64,000 bases of DNA from Saccharobesus litoralis (GTDB taxonomy: Bacteria; Pseudomonadota; Gammaproteobacteria; Enterobacterales; Alteromonadaceae), in NCBI RefSeq assembly GCF_003063625.1, contig NZ_CP026604.1, forward strand, positions 4,256,065-4,320,064. Direction: 5' to 3'. Both the position numbers and the translations under genes were made by a program. A model generated the notes under the pieces. The model was not told the origin of the DNA and made no database searches. It was given only the letters and a program-made list of their open reading frames with translations. Shown one piece after another: positions 34,709 to 44,664 of the stretch. Each line of letters opens with the position of its first letter. Within the stretch, counting starts at the first letter, position 1.

Positions 34709-34757
34709 GCAGGTTTCTTGTTCCAGACGAAACCTAAGTACCTACGTCCTGTAGGCA
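34709..34757. repeat. Two-hairpin dispersed element, copy 1
   Basis: First stem AGGTTTC / GAAACCT around a loop ending TGTTCCAGAC; second stem CCTAC / GTAGG, then CA. Related copies near 45.66 and 63.26 kb keep the loop and change both sides of the stems. Confidence 0.7.
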
Positions 34758-34863
34758 CGGCAAAGACGAAGTAATTACCAATACAAAGGCGCGTAAAACA
34801 CATTACGCTGAGTAGATACTTATTCAGTAGTTCTTGTCATGATCAGATAGGCAATGATTAATC

Positions 34864-34976
34864 GGCTCTGCAAACATAAATGTTAGCTCACAAGGTTTGA
34901 CTTGCAGGCTTTGCAAACATAAATGTTCGCCCACAAGGGTTTGCTTTGCAGGCTGTGAAACATAAATGTTCGCCCA
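34864..34976. repeat. 43-bp repeat array 2, left of the group II intron
   Basis: Nearly three units of the same 43-bp repeat, here with GGCTTTGC or GGCTGTG in place of GGCTCGC. The last unit is cut after GTTCGCCCA by the intron. Confidence 0.85.
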
Positions 34977-35512
34977 GTGTGTTACGAGTTACCAACAGTA
35001 CAAGGAAGGCTGGAAGGTAACGCAACTATATAAAACATGATGGTTTGGCCCATCCCATCGGCATTCAGGTGCAGGTGGAAACCACCTTATGCGGCATTGG
35101 TTAAGAGTCACTGTCGTGAGCGATAAGGGAAAGGCAAACACAATGATTTGTCAGGTGTGAGTTAAAGAGACGAACAGCGTAGGTGTCGAAATATTTAACC
35201 GTTGCATCCCGAAACCAAGCTACTGGGTGGAGTTTGGGAAGAGCTTAGAGGCAACCTGATTACCAACTAAGCGGGAGCCGGCAAAGAGCTGACGTGAATT
35301 TAACTCGGGGTTTTATATGGAACGTAAGAACCAGTCGTTTTGATGTTAACAGATATCCTCGAATGGAAACCCCATGAGAGCCAAGTCTGAATGCAAAGCA
35401 CTGGGGCGGAGCAATTCGTAGTAGTGATGATGATAGCTGTAATGGTTATCTAGCGAAGGGATTGCCTCGTTTTAAATGAAACTTTCATCAACTGCTGCAG
35501 CAGGAGGAATGA

Positions 35513-36748
35513 TTGAATTCAGCAAAACCATTTAGTATTTCGAAATGGACAGTTTATGAAGCCTGGTTACGTGTAAGAGCCAACGGTGGAGCGGCAGGAA
35601 TTGATGAGCAATCGATGAGTGATTTTGAACAGGACTTGAAGAAGAACCTGTACAAGATATGGAATCGAATGTCATCGGGCAGCTATTTTCCACCGACGGT
35701 GAAGCGTGTCGAAATCCCTAAGGATAAGGGCGTTCGAGTACTAGGCATACCCACGGTATCAGACCGAGTTGCACAGATGGTCGTCAAGATGGAGTTGGAG
35801 CCTGAATTAGAATCGGTATTCGATAATGATTCTTATGGTTACAGACCTAATCGCAGTGCACATGATGCATTAGCGATAACGCGCCAGCGGTGTTGGCGAT
35901 ACGACTGGGTGATTGATTTAGATATCAAAGGCTTCTTTGATAACTTGGACTGGGTGTTATTGGGCAAAGCGTTACGCAAACATACCAATAACCCATGGGT
36001 ATTACTCTATATCGAACGTTGGCTTAAAGCGCCAATGGAAACCTCGGATGGTCAGATAATAGAGCGAACGAAAGGAACACCACAAGGAGGCGTGATAAGC
36101 CCATTGCTAGCCAATTTGTTTTTACACTACGCATTCGACAAATGGTTGCGAAGAGAACATCCACATGTTCAATTTGCACGCTATGCGGATGATGCAGTGG
36201 TTCACTGTCGTAGTGAGCAAGAAGCAAAGGCGTTAAAGCAAGCTATTGAGCAACGCATGTTAGATTGTTGTCTAGAATGTCATCCAGAGAAAACTAAACT
36301 GGTTTACTGCTTTGATGAAGGTAGACAAGAAGCACATGAAGTCATTAGCTTTGATTTTCTTAGTTACTGTTTCAGGCCAAGGTTAGTAAGGAATCGGTGG
36401 GGTCGCATGTTTGTTGGCTTTACACCTGCTATTAGCCCTAAAGCGAAACAGAAAATTAGAGAGAAAGTTAAAGCGCTCAAGCTACATAAGCAAACGGGGT
36501 TAACGATACAAGAGTTGGCGTATAAGCTTAATCCGATGATAAGCGGGTGGATAAATTACTTCAGTCGGTTTTGGAAAACAGCATTAAGGCCACTTATGTC
36601 TTGGATAAACCTTAAATTGTTGAAATGGGCGAAGAAGAAATACAAACGGCTGAAATTCAGTTACCAAAGAGCAAGAAAATGGATGCAAAGGGTGTGTAAT
36701 ACACAACCGTATCTATTTTCTCATTGGCAATTTGGTTGCAGGCCGTAA
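35513..36748 (+). CDS. ltrA: Group II intron reverse transcriptase/maturase
   Basis: 411 residues. RT motifs are visible in order: GVRVLGIPTVSDRVAQ, YGYRPNRSAHDAL, VIDLDIKGFFDNLDW, GTPQGGVISPLLANLFLH and the catalytic FARYADDAVVHC. The X/maturase domain follows (ISGWINYFSRFW), then a basic tail. No HNH endonuclease domain is present, as in RmInt1-like (class D) and several other bacterial classes. The start is probably the TTG five bases after AGGAGG; the nearby ATG is out of frame and soon stops. The protein would splice the intron RNA and reverse transcribe it at the DNA target, using a nascent strand as primer. Confidence 0.9.
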   Translation: MNSAKPFSISKWTVYEAWLRVRANGGAAGIDEQSMSDFEQDLKKNLYKIWNRMSSGSYFPPTVKRVEIPKDKGVRVLGIPTVSDRVAQMVVKMELEPELESVFDNDSYGYRPNRSAHDALAITRQRCWRYDWVIDLDIKGFFDNLDWVLLGKALRKHTNNPWVLLYIERWLKAPMETSDGQIIERTKGTPQGGVISPLLANLFLHYAFDKWLRREHPHVQFARYADDAVVHCRSEQEAKALKQAIEQRMLDCCLECHPEKTKLVYCFDEGRQEAHEVISFDFLSYCFRPRLVRNRWGRMFVGFTPAISPKAKQKIREKVKALKLHKQTGLTIQELAYKLNPMISGWINYFSRFWKTALRPLMSWINLKLLKWAKKKYKRLKFSYQRARKWMQRVCNTQPYLFSHWQFGCRP

Positions 36749-36763
36749 ATGGTGAAACGAGAG

Positions 36764-36836
36764 GAGCCGTATGAATTGAGAGGTTCACGTACGGATCTGT
36801 GAGAGGCTGAGGGGGAAGCTCCCTCGGCCTACTCGA
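36764..36836 (+). ncRNA. Group II intron catalytic domains V and VI
   Basis: GAGCCGTATG pairs with CACGTACGGATCT to form the domain V hairpin, with the catalytic AGC triad in GAGCCG. Domain VI follows as GAGAGGCTGAGGG / CCCTCGGCCTACTC, where the unpaired A near the 3' side is the probable branch point. The intron ends directly afterwards. Confidence 0.8.
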
Positions 36837-36837
36837 C

Positions 36838-37142
36838 CAAAGTTTGACTTGCAGGCTGTGCAAACATAAATGTTCGCCCACAAAGTTTGGTTTGCAGGCT
36901 GTGCAAACATAAATGTTCGCTCACAAAGTTTGACTTGCAGGCTGTGCAAACATAAATGTTAGCTCACAAAGTTTGACTTGCAGGCTTTGCAAACATAAAT
37001 GTTCGCCCACAAGGGTTTGCTTTGCAGGCTGTGTAAACATAAATGTTCGCCCACGAGGTTTGGTTTGCAGGCTATGCAAACATGAATGTTCACCGACAAG
37101 GTTTGACTTGCAGGCTAAGCAAACATAAATGTTCGCCTACAA
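36838..37142. repeat. 43-bp repeat array 3, right of the group II intron
   Basis: Seven units continuing the array interrupted by the intron, with the GGCTGTGCAAACATAAATGTTCGCCCACAA-type unit broken only by point changes. It ends at the stop codon of the RND permease gene, so the array occupies that gene's 3' untranslated region. Confidence 0.88.
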
Positions 37143-40100
37143 CTAGGCCTGAGAGGTATCTTGGTTAGCTTGGTTTTCTTGATTATTCACTTTCGCTTTA
37201 TAGTTTTGCCATTTTTGATTTAATTCGCCACAACTCCAATACAAGCAAGGCACAAAAATTAAAGTCACAATAGTCGCGGCCAGAACACCATAAGCTAAAG
37301 ACACCACCATAGGAATTAAAAATTGAGCCTGTACACTTTGTGCTGACAGCATTGGCATTAAACCAATAAAGGTCGTTAACGAGGTTAAGACTATTGGCCT
37401 AAACCTAAGCCTACAGGCTTTCATCACCGCCTCTTTGGCATCAAGCCCTTGTTGTCGAAAACGGTTAATGGCGTCCACTAAAACTAGGTTATCGTTTATC
37501 ACAACGCCTGACGCGGCCAAGATCCCTAACATAGAAAACATACCGTATGCTGTGTCATGAATATAGTGACCAATTAGCGCACCTAAAAAACCAAATGGAA
37601 TGGCTGACATAATTAAGAAAGGTTGCACGTACGAGCGAAACGCAATGGCCATCAGCATATAAGCCACCATTAATGCTAAGCCTTCTAGCAAAATAACAGT
37701 TTGTTTGAAATTACTCTCATCTTTACTGCGTTCGCCGCGCCCATAATCAACGTTAGGATGACGTAACTTCCACTCTGGTACAAAATTCTTCTGTATATCT
37801 TGCATTAGCGCAGCTTGGTCTTCACCAACATATTCACCATAGATATAGCCCAATTTTTGACCATCGCGACGGTATATACGTTGGATCCCTGGGCGGATCT
37901 CAAAATTGACTACAGACATTAATGGTATTTCACGGCCGTCACGAGTACGAATTTTTAAATTGGCTAAGGTGTCAATTGATTCTCGCTCTGAGCGAGGGTA
38001 CATAATCTTAACTCGCACATCACCGCCAACCCTTGGTAAACGTTGCACTTCTTGACCAAAGTAGGCTTGCTTTATTTGCTTACTCACCTCTTTTAAATTT
38101 AAGCCTAAGGTTTCAGCACCTGGCTTCAGGCTAAACACCATCTCTTGGCTGCCTTTATCAAGATTATCGCGCAACATATGCACACCTTCATAGGTGGCTA
38201 AGTGGGCTTTAAAATCACTAACAGCATCTTTTAGCGCTTCAATATCATTCGAGTTAACGGTAAATCCTATACGCGGCTCTTTAGTATTAAGGGTGGCTTT
38301 TAGCTGAATTTCCTCGGCGTCTGGGATCTCACCAATAAAGGCTTGTAACTTATCAGCCGCGGTTTGAATATCAATCGCTCTGTCTTCAAAATGCACTAGC
38401 TTCATGGAACTAACCACTCGGCTATCCCACATTTGCGTATAATCATGTTCAACTAATAAGCCACTGCCAATCTCAGCCGCGTACTCCATTAATTGCTCTT
38501 GGCCGTATTGCAATTGCTGTAGCACTTGCAGCATACGCTCATGTGTTACAGTTGGAGGCAAAGTCACTTCAACTCGAATTTTATCGTCCGCTATCTGCGG
38601 CATGAACGATTGCTTTATATAATTGTTTTGTAAAAGGCTGATACCGATAAGTAAAGCGCCAATAAATCCAAACACCACGCTGTATTTATGTGCATATATA
38701 AATTTAACTAACGGAAAATATAATCGGCTATTCAGTACATCAAGGCTATGAGCGAATTTATCTTGAATAACCTGTAAACGGCTAGGCTTTTCAGCCGTGT
38801 GTTGATCTTTTAAATGACGTAAGTGAGAAGGTAAAATCAGTAACGCTTCAAATAACGAAAAAGACAAAGCCAATACCACAACAATCGAGATAGCTCGGGT
38901 AAACTCTGCAGTACTGCCTGGCAAAAACGCCATAGGCGCAAATACCACCATAGTGGTCAGTACGCCAAAGATAACCGGTTTGGCCACCTGACTCACACCA
39001 AAAATCGCCGCATCATCGCCATGATGGCCAGCCTCATGCGCCAAATGCACACTTTCGCCAATCACTATTGCGTCATCAACCACTATGCCAATCACCATCA
39101 TAAAGGCAAATAGCGAAAGCATATTAAGTGAAACGTCCATTGTGGGTAACAAGGCAAAGCTGGCGGCAAATGATGTGGCAATACCCGCTGTTACCCAAAA
39201 TGCGACTTTAGGTTGTAAAAATAAAAGTAACAGGACAAAAACTAATATCAATCCACTCATGGCACTGTTAAATATCGTGCTTAAGCGACTTTGGTAGGCG
39301 TCATTCCAATCTGACCAAATGGTGAGTGAAATATTATCGGGCAATTGCTTTTGTTTTTTCTCAACATAGTCGCGAACATATTTCGACATTTTAGGAATAT
39401 CCATGTAGTCAGTATTCATAATGTCGATCAAGATCGCGGTTTCACCATCAAAGTTTGAAATGTAGTTAGTATCTGCTAATCCATCTTTTACTTTGGCCAC
39501 GTCTTTCAAATACAGACTTGCGCCATCTTGGTTTTGCCGGACAATAATATCTTCAAACTCTTGCTGAAAGTCAGCTCGATTGCGCACACTGAGCATGAGC
39601 ACGCCGGCTTCATCCCGCACTGTGCCAGTTGAAGTATTAATTGAAGAGTTACGGATCGCCGTGGCAATTTCATCAATACTAATGTCGTAATGACTCATGG
39701 CTTGCTCGGTGATCTCAATTGCGATTTCTTGGCGACCTTCCCCTCTAAGCCAGACAGTGGAAATTAAAGGTAAGTTTGACACTTGACGACGAATATCTTG
39801 TGCTAGCGCGGCTAATTTCTCGCGAGAAACATTGCCGTGTAACGCAATACGGATCATTTCATCACGATTCGTGCGCTCTGTGACAACCGGACGATCAGCA
39901 TCACTCGGTAAACCATTAACTGAATTTATTTTTTCGCGGATTTCATCGGCAAATTTACGTCTATCAACTCGCTCTTTACCTGTAATGGTAATGCGCGCTC
40001 GCCCTTCACTTGCGCGAGAAACGATACTTTTAATGCCTTCTACATTTTTAACTGATTCTTCAAAGCGAATAATAATTTGATCTTCAATATCTCTAGGGCC

Positions 40101-40268
40101 TGCGCCTTGCCAGCGCATCGAAATATCCATAATGGCGAGTTTAACTGTCGGGAAAGGCTCTTTTTCAACACCAAAAAAGTAACTGACAATACCCGCTACA
40201 ATTAAGGTGATCATCGACAAGTTAGCGGCGATGGGGTTTTTAACCCACCATGCAAGAAAACCATTCAT
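37143..40268 (-). CDS. RND efflux permease (AcrB/hydrophobe-amphiphile type)
   Basis: 1041 residues, normal for the family. The N-terminus WWVKNPIAANLSMITLIVAGIVSYFF is the first membrane segment. The proton-relay segment MMVIGIVVDDAIVIGE contains the conserved aspartates of TM4, and the C-terminal half repeats the topology (ILAASGVVINDNLVLVDAINRFR). It would pump amphiphilic compounds from the periplasm or inner membrane outward, driven by protons. The adaptor gene stops two bases before the start, and an outer membrane factor completes the operon. No local regulator is present, so substrate and induction are unknown. Confidence 0.92.
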   Translation of the reverse strand: MNGFLAWWVKNPIAANLSMITLIVAGIVSYFFGVEKEPFPTVKLAIMDISMRWQGAGPRDIEDQIIIRFEESVKNVEGIKSIVSRASEGRARITITGKERVDRRKFADEIREKINSVNGLPSDADRPVVTERTNRDEMIRIALHGNVSREKLAALAQDIRRQVSNLPLISTVWLRGEGRQEIAIEITEQAMSHYDISIDEIATAIRNSSINTSTGTVRDEAGVLMLSVRNRADFQQEFEDIIVRQNQDGASLYLKDVAKVKDGLADTNYISNFDGETAILIDIMNTDYMDIPKMSKYVRDYVEKKQKQLPDNISLTIWSDWNDAYQSRLSTIFNSAMSGLILVFVLLLLFLQPKVAFWVTAGIATSFAASFALLPTMDVSLNMLSLFAFMMVIGIVVDDAIVIGESVHLAHEAGHHGDDAAIFGVSQVAKPVIFGVLTTMVVFAPMAFLPGSTAEFTRAISIVVVLALSFSLFEALLILPSHLRHLKDQHTAEKPSRLQVIQDKFAHSLDVLNSRLYFPLVKFIYAHKYSVVFGFIGALLIGISLLQNNYIKQSFMPQIADDKIRVEVTLPPTVTHERMLQVLQQLQYGQEQLMEYAAEIGSGLLVEHDYTQMWDSRVVSSMKLVHFEDRAIDIQTAADKLQAFIGEIPDAEEIQLKATLNTKEPRIGFTVNSNDIEALKDAVSDFKAHLATYEGVHMLRDNLDKGSQEMVFSLKPGAETLGLNLKEVSKQIKQAYFGQEVQRLPRVGGDVRVKIMYPRSERESIDTLANLKIRTRDGREIPLMSVVNFEIRPGIQRIYRRDGQKLGYIYGEYVGEDQAALMQDIQKNFVPEWKLRHPNVDYGRGERSKDESNFKQTVILLEGLALMVAYMLMAIAFRSYVQPFLIMSAIPFGFLGALIGHYIHDTAYGMFSMLGILAASGVVINDNLVLVDAINRFRQQGLDAKEAVMKACRLRFRPIVLTSLTTFIGLMPMLSAQSVQAQFLIPMVVSLAYGVLAATIVTLIFVPCLYWSCGELNQKWQNYKAKVNNQENQANQDTSQA

Positions 40269-40270
40269 AG

Positions 40271-41536
40271 TTAAACCCCGCCCTGTTGCGAAATATTAAG
40301 GCTCTTTTTATCCTTTAACTGCGTTTGCTTTGTTTTATTTTTATTCTTTTTATTTTTACGCTTAGGTTTGTTCGCTGCGGTTATTTGTGAACCATCATCT
40401 AATGCTTTGACTAAAATACCCGGCGTTGCCACCGCTAAAGCTGAAGTGATAACCCGCGTATTATCATCTAGTCCTGTGATCACGACTTTTTCGTTATCTC
40501 GAAAAATTAAATCAACCGTTTTCACTTGCAGTTTATCTTGGTTATCAACTAACCAAATTTCATTATTTTTACGCAATGCCGTTCGGGCTAGTACGGTAGA
40601 TTGCGCAACGTGTTTGCCTGATATTTTGGCACTAACAAATAACCCCGGCACTATATCTGTTGTTTTACCTTCTACTTTGACTTCCGCAATGGCATTTAAT
40701 GTCCGCGTTCGGCTATCAAAGGCGGCTTCCGTACGGACAATTTTACCTTGCCAAGTTAAGGTTTTAGCACCGATTTCTGTCGACAATTCAACATCGACGC
40801 CAGATGCATAATCACCCACATAATAATTTAAAGGTAAATCAATTAAATCGAGTTGTTTACCACTTAATGCCAAACTCACTTCCATCACGTCATTAGCATA
40901 CAAAGTCGCGGTATTACTATTGCGCGTGACATATAAACCAATACTGACATTTTCATTGCGCACTATCCCGTCAAATGGCGCGACAACATTAGTACGCTCT
41001 AAGTCCAATTGCGCCTGACTTAATGACGCTTGTGCCGATTTAACTTCAGAGCGCGCATGCTCTAGCTGAGGTAACCACTTTGCTAAATCATTGGCATTAT
41101 CTCGCCCTAATTGAGCCAATTCGTTTTGCGCTATCTTGGATTGCGCTTCAACTTTAGCTAGATTTTGTTTGGCCTGTGCAACCTTAGCTTCACGTTGGAT
41201 GACAACCAGTTCGTAATCACGCGGATCAATTTGAAATAAAACTTGGCCTTTGTTAAACCGACCACCGGCAACAAATTCTGGGGCAATATACACCACCTGC
41301 CCTTCAACCTTATTTCGCAAATCAATTTGCTGTTTGGGAACCACTTCACCTTGGCTATAAGCAAACAATTGAGTCGACTCAACATTGGACGTTTGTACAA
41401 ACACCTTGACCTTTTTAGGACGATACTGGCGTTTTTCCGCTTCAGGCTTAAATACGTCAAGCATGTATAAACTGGTTGCGGTGAGCAAAACAATAATCAA
41501 CAAAGGCAATGCGTTAACTAATCTTTTTTTAAACAT
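40271..41536 (-). CDS. RND efflux periplasmic adaptor (MFP/HlyD family)
   Basis: 421 residues. A single N-terminal membrane segment (LVNALPLLIIVLLTATSLYML) is followed by a biotinyl-lipoyl-like domain (QIDLRNKVEGQVVYIAPEFVAGGRFNKGQVLFQID), a long coiled-coil hairpin (residues ~105-165), and a second lipoyl half (VVAPFDGIVRNENVSIGLYVTRN). The C-terminus is an unusual Lys/Asn-rich tail (KPKRKNKKNKNKTKQ). It bridges the permease and the outer membrane channel. Order is outer membrane factor, adaptor, permease on one strand. Confidence 0.92.
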   Translation of the reverse strand: MFKKRLVNALPLLIIVLLTATSLYMLDVFKPEAEKRQYRPKKVKVFVQTSNVESTQLFAYSQGEVVPKQQIDLRNKVEGQVVYIAPEFVAGGRFNKGQVLFQIDPRDYELVVIQREAKVAQAKQNLAKVEAQSKIAQNELAQLGRDNANDLAKWLPQLEHARSEVKSAQASLSQAQLDLERTNVVAPFDGIVRNENVSIGLYVTRNSNTATLYANDVMEVSLALSGKQLDLIDLPLNYYVGDYASGVDVELSTEIGAKTLTWQGKIVRTEAAFDSRTRTLNAIAEVKVEGKTTDIVPGLFVSAKISGKHVAQSTVLARTALRKNNEIWLVDNQDKLQVKTVDLIFRDNEKVVITGLDDNTRVITSALAVATPGILVKALDDGSQITAANKPKRKNKKNKNKTKQTQLKDKKSLNISQQGGV

Positions 41537-41545
41537 ATCTAATTC

Positions 41546-42994
41546 CTAAGCAGCCTCGGCTTGAACGACAGCTGGCGCATTTAAACGAGGCAATCCTAAC
41601 GCGAGTGAAAGTTGAACCCGATTTTTAATTCGTGAAGAAACCAATCTAACAAGTTCTGTTTCGACTGAGATCCGTGTGCGCTGGGCGCTAAGTAATTCAA
41701 AGCTAGTGGCTAAGCCTTGCACATAATGATTTTCTGTCTGTAATTCGGCTGCTTTAGCTTGCTTTAATGCCTTAGCCAAATAGGTATAGCGCGTGGTCAG
41801 AATATGTTCCGACTCCAATCTGTTCTCAATATCTCGCCAAGCATTCAATAGACTGGTTTGATAATTTTGCAACTGCAGTTCGTGCTGCAATTTAGCCTTA
41901 TCCGCTTTCGCATTTAATACATCACGATAAAAAATAGGCTGGGTTAATGAGGCTGTCACCTGATTTAGCCAATAGTCCAAATCAAACAGTCGAGCGCCAC
42001 TGTCTTGCGTAACACCAATTCGATAATTTAATTTTAACGAGGGTAATTTTTGTTTTTCAGTCGCGTTCCAAGTAAACCCAGACGCTAACAAACTTGCCTC
42101 GGCCGCTTGAATATCAGGACGATTAACTAAAATAGAATTGACTTTATTATCAATTTTCAACGGCGATAAAGTAGGAAAATGCAACTGCTCTAACGACAGT
42201 TGTTGAGCCGAAGGGTATAAACCGACAAAGGTCGACAACTTACGCAAGGCGTCATTTCTTCTGGCGATAATATCTTGCGCACTGGCCTCTAAGCGCAGTA
42301 ATTGCGTTTGAGCATTACGTAAATCAACGCTGTCGGCTAAACCATTGTCCAAGCGTAAAAACGACATATCGATACGGCGTTTTTGATTATCGACGTTATT
42401 ACGATTAAGTTCATATAACTTTTGCTGCTCTACCGCATCAAACCAAGCGGTAATAACCTGCGCTTGAATACTTTGCTGCGCGGCCTGTAAATCAAGCTGA
42501 CGCGCCTGAGCGGTTAAGCGACTGGCTTTTTCGTCATCTGCTAAGCGCTGCCATAAATCCACTTGCCAATCTAAAGTTAACCCTAGGCTAGTTTTACCAG
42601 AAGCAGACTTTTCAGCTTGGTTGTTTATTGACTCGTCATGGCGGCGGGATAAGCTAATGTCGGCTTTAGGCAATTGTTCACCTTGATCAATCTTGGTATC
42701 CAACAAAGCCTGCTGCATTTTGATTGCAGCCACTTTGATTTGCCGATTCTCCGTTAACGCTTTGTCTAATAATTCTTGCAAAGGTTTGTCTATAGTAAAA
42801 CCCCACATTAAACGCGGTTCTACTATTGATGAAGCTTCAGATGATGAATTTAAAAATTGGCTGGGCGCCTGTAAATTTACCGATGGTTCATGATGAAAAT
42901 CAGACACAGAACCACAACCAACCACCAGTAAAGATAATATGGTACATGTAATTACTGAAAACTTAATACGCGCATTTGACGCAATAGACAACAT
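41546..42994 (-). CDS. Outer membrane efflux lipoprotein (TolC/NodT family)
   Basis: About 482 residues from the ATG giving MLSIASNARI; a TTG eight codons upstream is in frame but unsupported. The signal peptide ends in a lipobox, LLVVGCGS, so the mature protein is a lipoprotein with the acylated Cys. Two repeats of the OEP domain follow, each with long helices (LTLDWQVDLWQRL, ITAWFDAVEQQKLYELN; WRDIENRLESEHIL). It would form the trimeric outer membrane channel of the RND system encoded directly downstream. Confidence 0.88.
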   Translation of the reverse strand: MLSIASNARIKFSVITCTILSLLVVGCGSVSDFHHEPSVNLQAPSQFLNSSSEASSIVEPRLMWGFTIDKPLQELLDKALTENRQIKVAAIKMQQALLDTKIDQGEQLPKADISLSRRHDESINNQAEKSASGKTSLGLTLDWQVDLWQRLADDEKASRLTAQARQLDLQAAQQSIQAQVITAWFDAVEQQKLYELNRNNVDNQKRRIDMSFLRLDNGLADSVDLRNAQTQLLRLEASAQDIIARRNDALRKLSTFVGLYPSAQQLSLEQLHFPTLSPLKIDNKVNSILVNRPDIQAAEASLLASGFTWNATEKQKLPSLKLNYRIGVTQDSGARLFDLDYWLNQVTASLTQPIFYRDVLNAKADKAKLQHELQLQNYQTSLLNAWRDIENRLESEHILTTRYTYLAKALKQAKAAELQTENHYVQGLATSFELLSAQRTRISVETELVRLVSSRIKNRVQLSLALGLPRLNAPAVVQAEAA

Positions 42995-43457
42995 AGGCTT
43001 TTTAGCAAATTTATACAAAACAACAAATCAACGAAAGCGATGTTATCACCGCTATAAAAGCTTAATATCTATTTTTACCAAAATTTACATAAACTTAGTT
43101 CGCCACGGGTTTACGTAAAAAAGCGCTAAATTACTTACATTCACGTTACATTTTGTCATGTAATTTTAAGCGACAAGCTTTATTTCTATCATTTATATAC
43201 AAAAACTACCTTTTAATTTAAAACTCCGCCATTTTGTAAAATATAAATGTTCTCTGATAAGGATTGAGTACAGGCTCTGCAAGCATGAACGCCAATAAGT
43301 TAACATGGCCACCAACATAGCTGTCACGAATACACTGGTTTGAGTTAACGGCATTGACTATAGTCTTGCTCTTAGTGTGTTACCGCCGTAAAATCGCGCG
43401 CTTAATAAGTTAGCAACTCATTTGCTAATCAACCAAGTAGCCAATATAAGTTTCCCT
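42995..43457. other. Intergenic region between the efflux operon and rlmI
   Basis: Divergent promoter region. It holds one degenerate copy of the 43-bp repeat around 43238-43290 (AAATATAAATGTTC, then GGCTCTGCAAGCATGAACGCC). No other feature recognised. Confidence 0.5.
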
Positions 43458-44645
43458 ATGTCAGCCAGAATCATATTACAGCCCAGTCGTGAAAAATCGC
43501 TTTTACGTAAACACCCGTGGATTTTTTCACGTGCTATTAAAAAAGTCATAGGTAAACCCAATAGTGGTGAGACCGTTGAGGTGTATAGCGATAAAGGGGA
43601 TTTTCTTTGTATTGCATCCTATTCTCCTGAATCTCAGATCAGAGCGCGAGCTTGGTCGTTTAACGCCAATACTGAAATTAATTTAGCGTTTTTCATTGAG
43701 CAAATAAACAAAGCTAAAATATTACGCGAAAAAGAAATTTTGCCTGTTAGCAACGGCTATCGATTAATCGCCGCTGAATCAGATGGTTTGCCAGGCGTCA
43801 CTGTGGATTTTTATAACGGTGTTTTAGTCGGACAATTTTTATCAGCCGGAGCTGAATACCAAAAACCTGTCATTGTTGAAGCGTTGAAACAAATATTTCC
43901 TAACACTGGCATTTATGAACGTTCCGATGTCGATGTTCGCAAAAAAGAAGGCTTATCGCCCAGCAAAGGTTGGTTATTTCAAACCGATAACGCAGCGACA
44001 ACAGTAGTGATCCAAGAGCATGGTGTAAAAATAGAGCTAGACATAGAGCAAGGGCACAAGACTGGTTTTTATTTAGACCAACGAGATAGTCGCTTTATTG
44101 CTGGGCAATATAGCAAAAATAAAACCGTATTAAATTGCTTTAGCTATACCGGAGCTTTTAGTTTACATGCCCTACAATCAGGTGCTAGCCATGTGACCAA
44201 TGCCGATATTTCAGCCACCGCAATAGCACAAGCCAAACGTAATCATGAGATCAATCACTTAACAAATAATGTCACCTTTGAAAAAGCAGACGTGTTTAAA
44301 CTGCTTCGTAAATACAAGGAGCAAGGTAAACGGTTTGATACCATAGTCATGGATCCACCCAAATTTGTTGAAAATAAAAATCAACTCAAAGGAGCCTGTC
44401 GCGGCTATAAAGACATCAACATGCTAGCCTTTCAACTATTAAACCCAGGTGGCACTTTATTAACTTTTTCCTGTTCTGGCTTAATGGAAGAATCACTGTT
44501 TCAAAAAATCATTGCCGATGCGGCATTAGACGCCGGTAGAGAAGGTAAAATAATAGAAAAGCTCAGCCAAGCAAAAGACCACCCAATCGGCCTCGCTTAT
44601 CCAGAAGGCTTTTATTTGAAAGGTTTAGTGGTTAGTGTCGTCTAA
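43458..44645 (+). CDS. rlmI: 23S rRNA (cytosine-1962-C5)-methyltransferase RlmI
   Basis: 395 residues from the ATG giving MSARIILQPSREKS; an upstream TTG 12 codons earlier keeps the frame but lacks support. The N-terminal PUA-like domain reads KSLLRKHPWIFSRAI and VEVYSDKGDFL. The methyltransferase domain has GHKTGFYLDQRDSR, VLNCFSYTGAFSLHA (SAM-binding) and TIVMDPPKF, with the catalytic Cys in FSCSGLM. It modifies 23S rRNA in the large subunit. It stands alone on the plus strand. Confidence 0.9.
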   Translation: MSARIILQPSREKSLLRKHPWIFSRAIKKVIGKPNSGETVEVYSDKGDFLCIASYSPESQIRARAWSFNANTEINLAFFIEQINKAKILREKEILPVSNGYRLIAAESDGLPGVTVDFYNGVLVGQFLSAGAEYQKPVIVEALKQIFPNTGIYERSDVDVRKKEGLSPSKGWLFQTDNAATTVVIQEHGVKIELDIEQGHKTGFYLDQRDSRFIAGQYSKNKTVLNCFSYTGAFSLHALQSGASHVTNADISATAIAQAKRNHEINHLTNNVTFEKADVFKLLRKYKEQGKRFDTIVMDPPKFVENKNQLKGACRGYKDINMLAFQLLNPGGTLLTFSCSGLMEESLFQKIIADAALDAGREGKIIEKLSQAKDHPIGLAYPEGFYLKGLVVSVV

Positions 44646-44664
44646 ATTATCGTAACTGTAGCGA

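Larger units (their letters stand above)
34977..36837 (+). mobile_element. Group II intron inserted in the 43-bp repeat array
   Basis: 1861 bp. The 5' end is GTGTGTTACG, fitting the group II GUGYG start. The 3' end is CCTACTCGAC, ending in the usual AY, directly after domains V and VI. Removing it joins GTTCGCCCA to CAAAGTTTG, which reproduces the 43-bp repeat. The 536 bases before the reverse transcriptase frame would form domains I-IV. Orientation is opposite to all surrounding genes. Confidence 0.88.

Noticed and set aside
29033-37142. Possible CRISPR array
   Set aside because: Units are contiguous with no unique spacers, and no cas genes are near.
43964-43990. CAAAGGTT-N11-ACCGATAA inside rlmI, near-perfect sigma-28 match
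   Set aside because: It lies within conserved coding sequence and there is no flagellar gene downstream; probably chance, though intragenic FliA sites exist.
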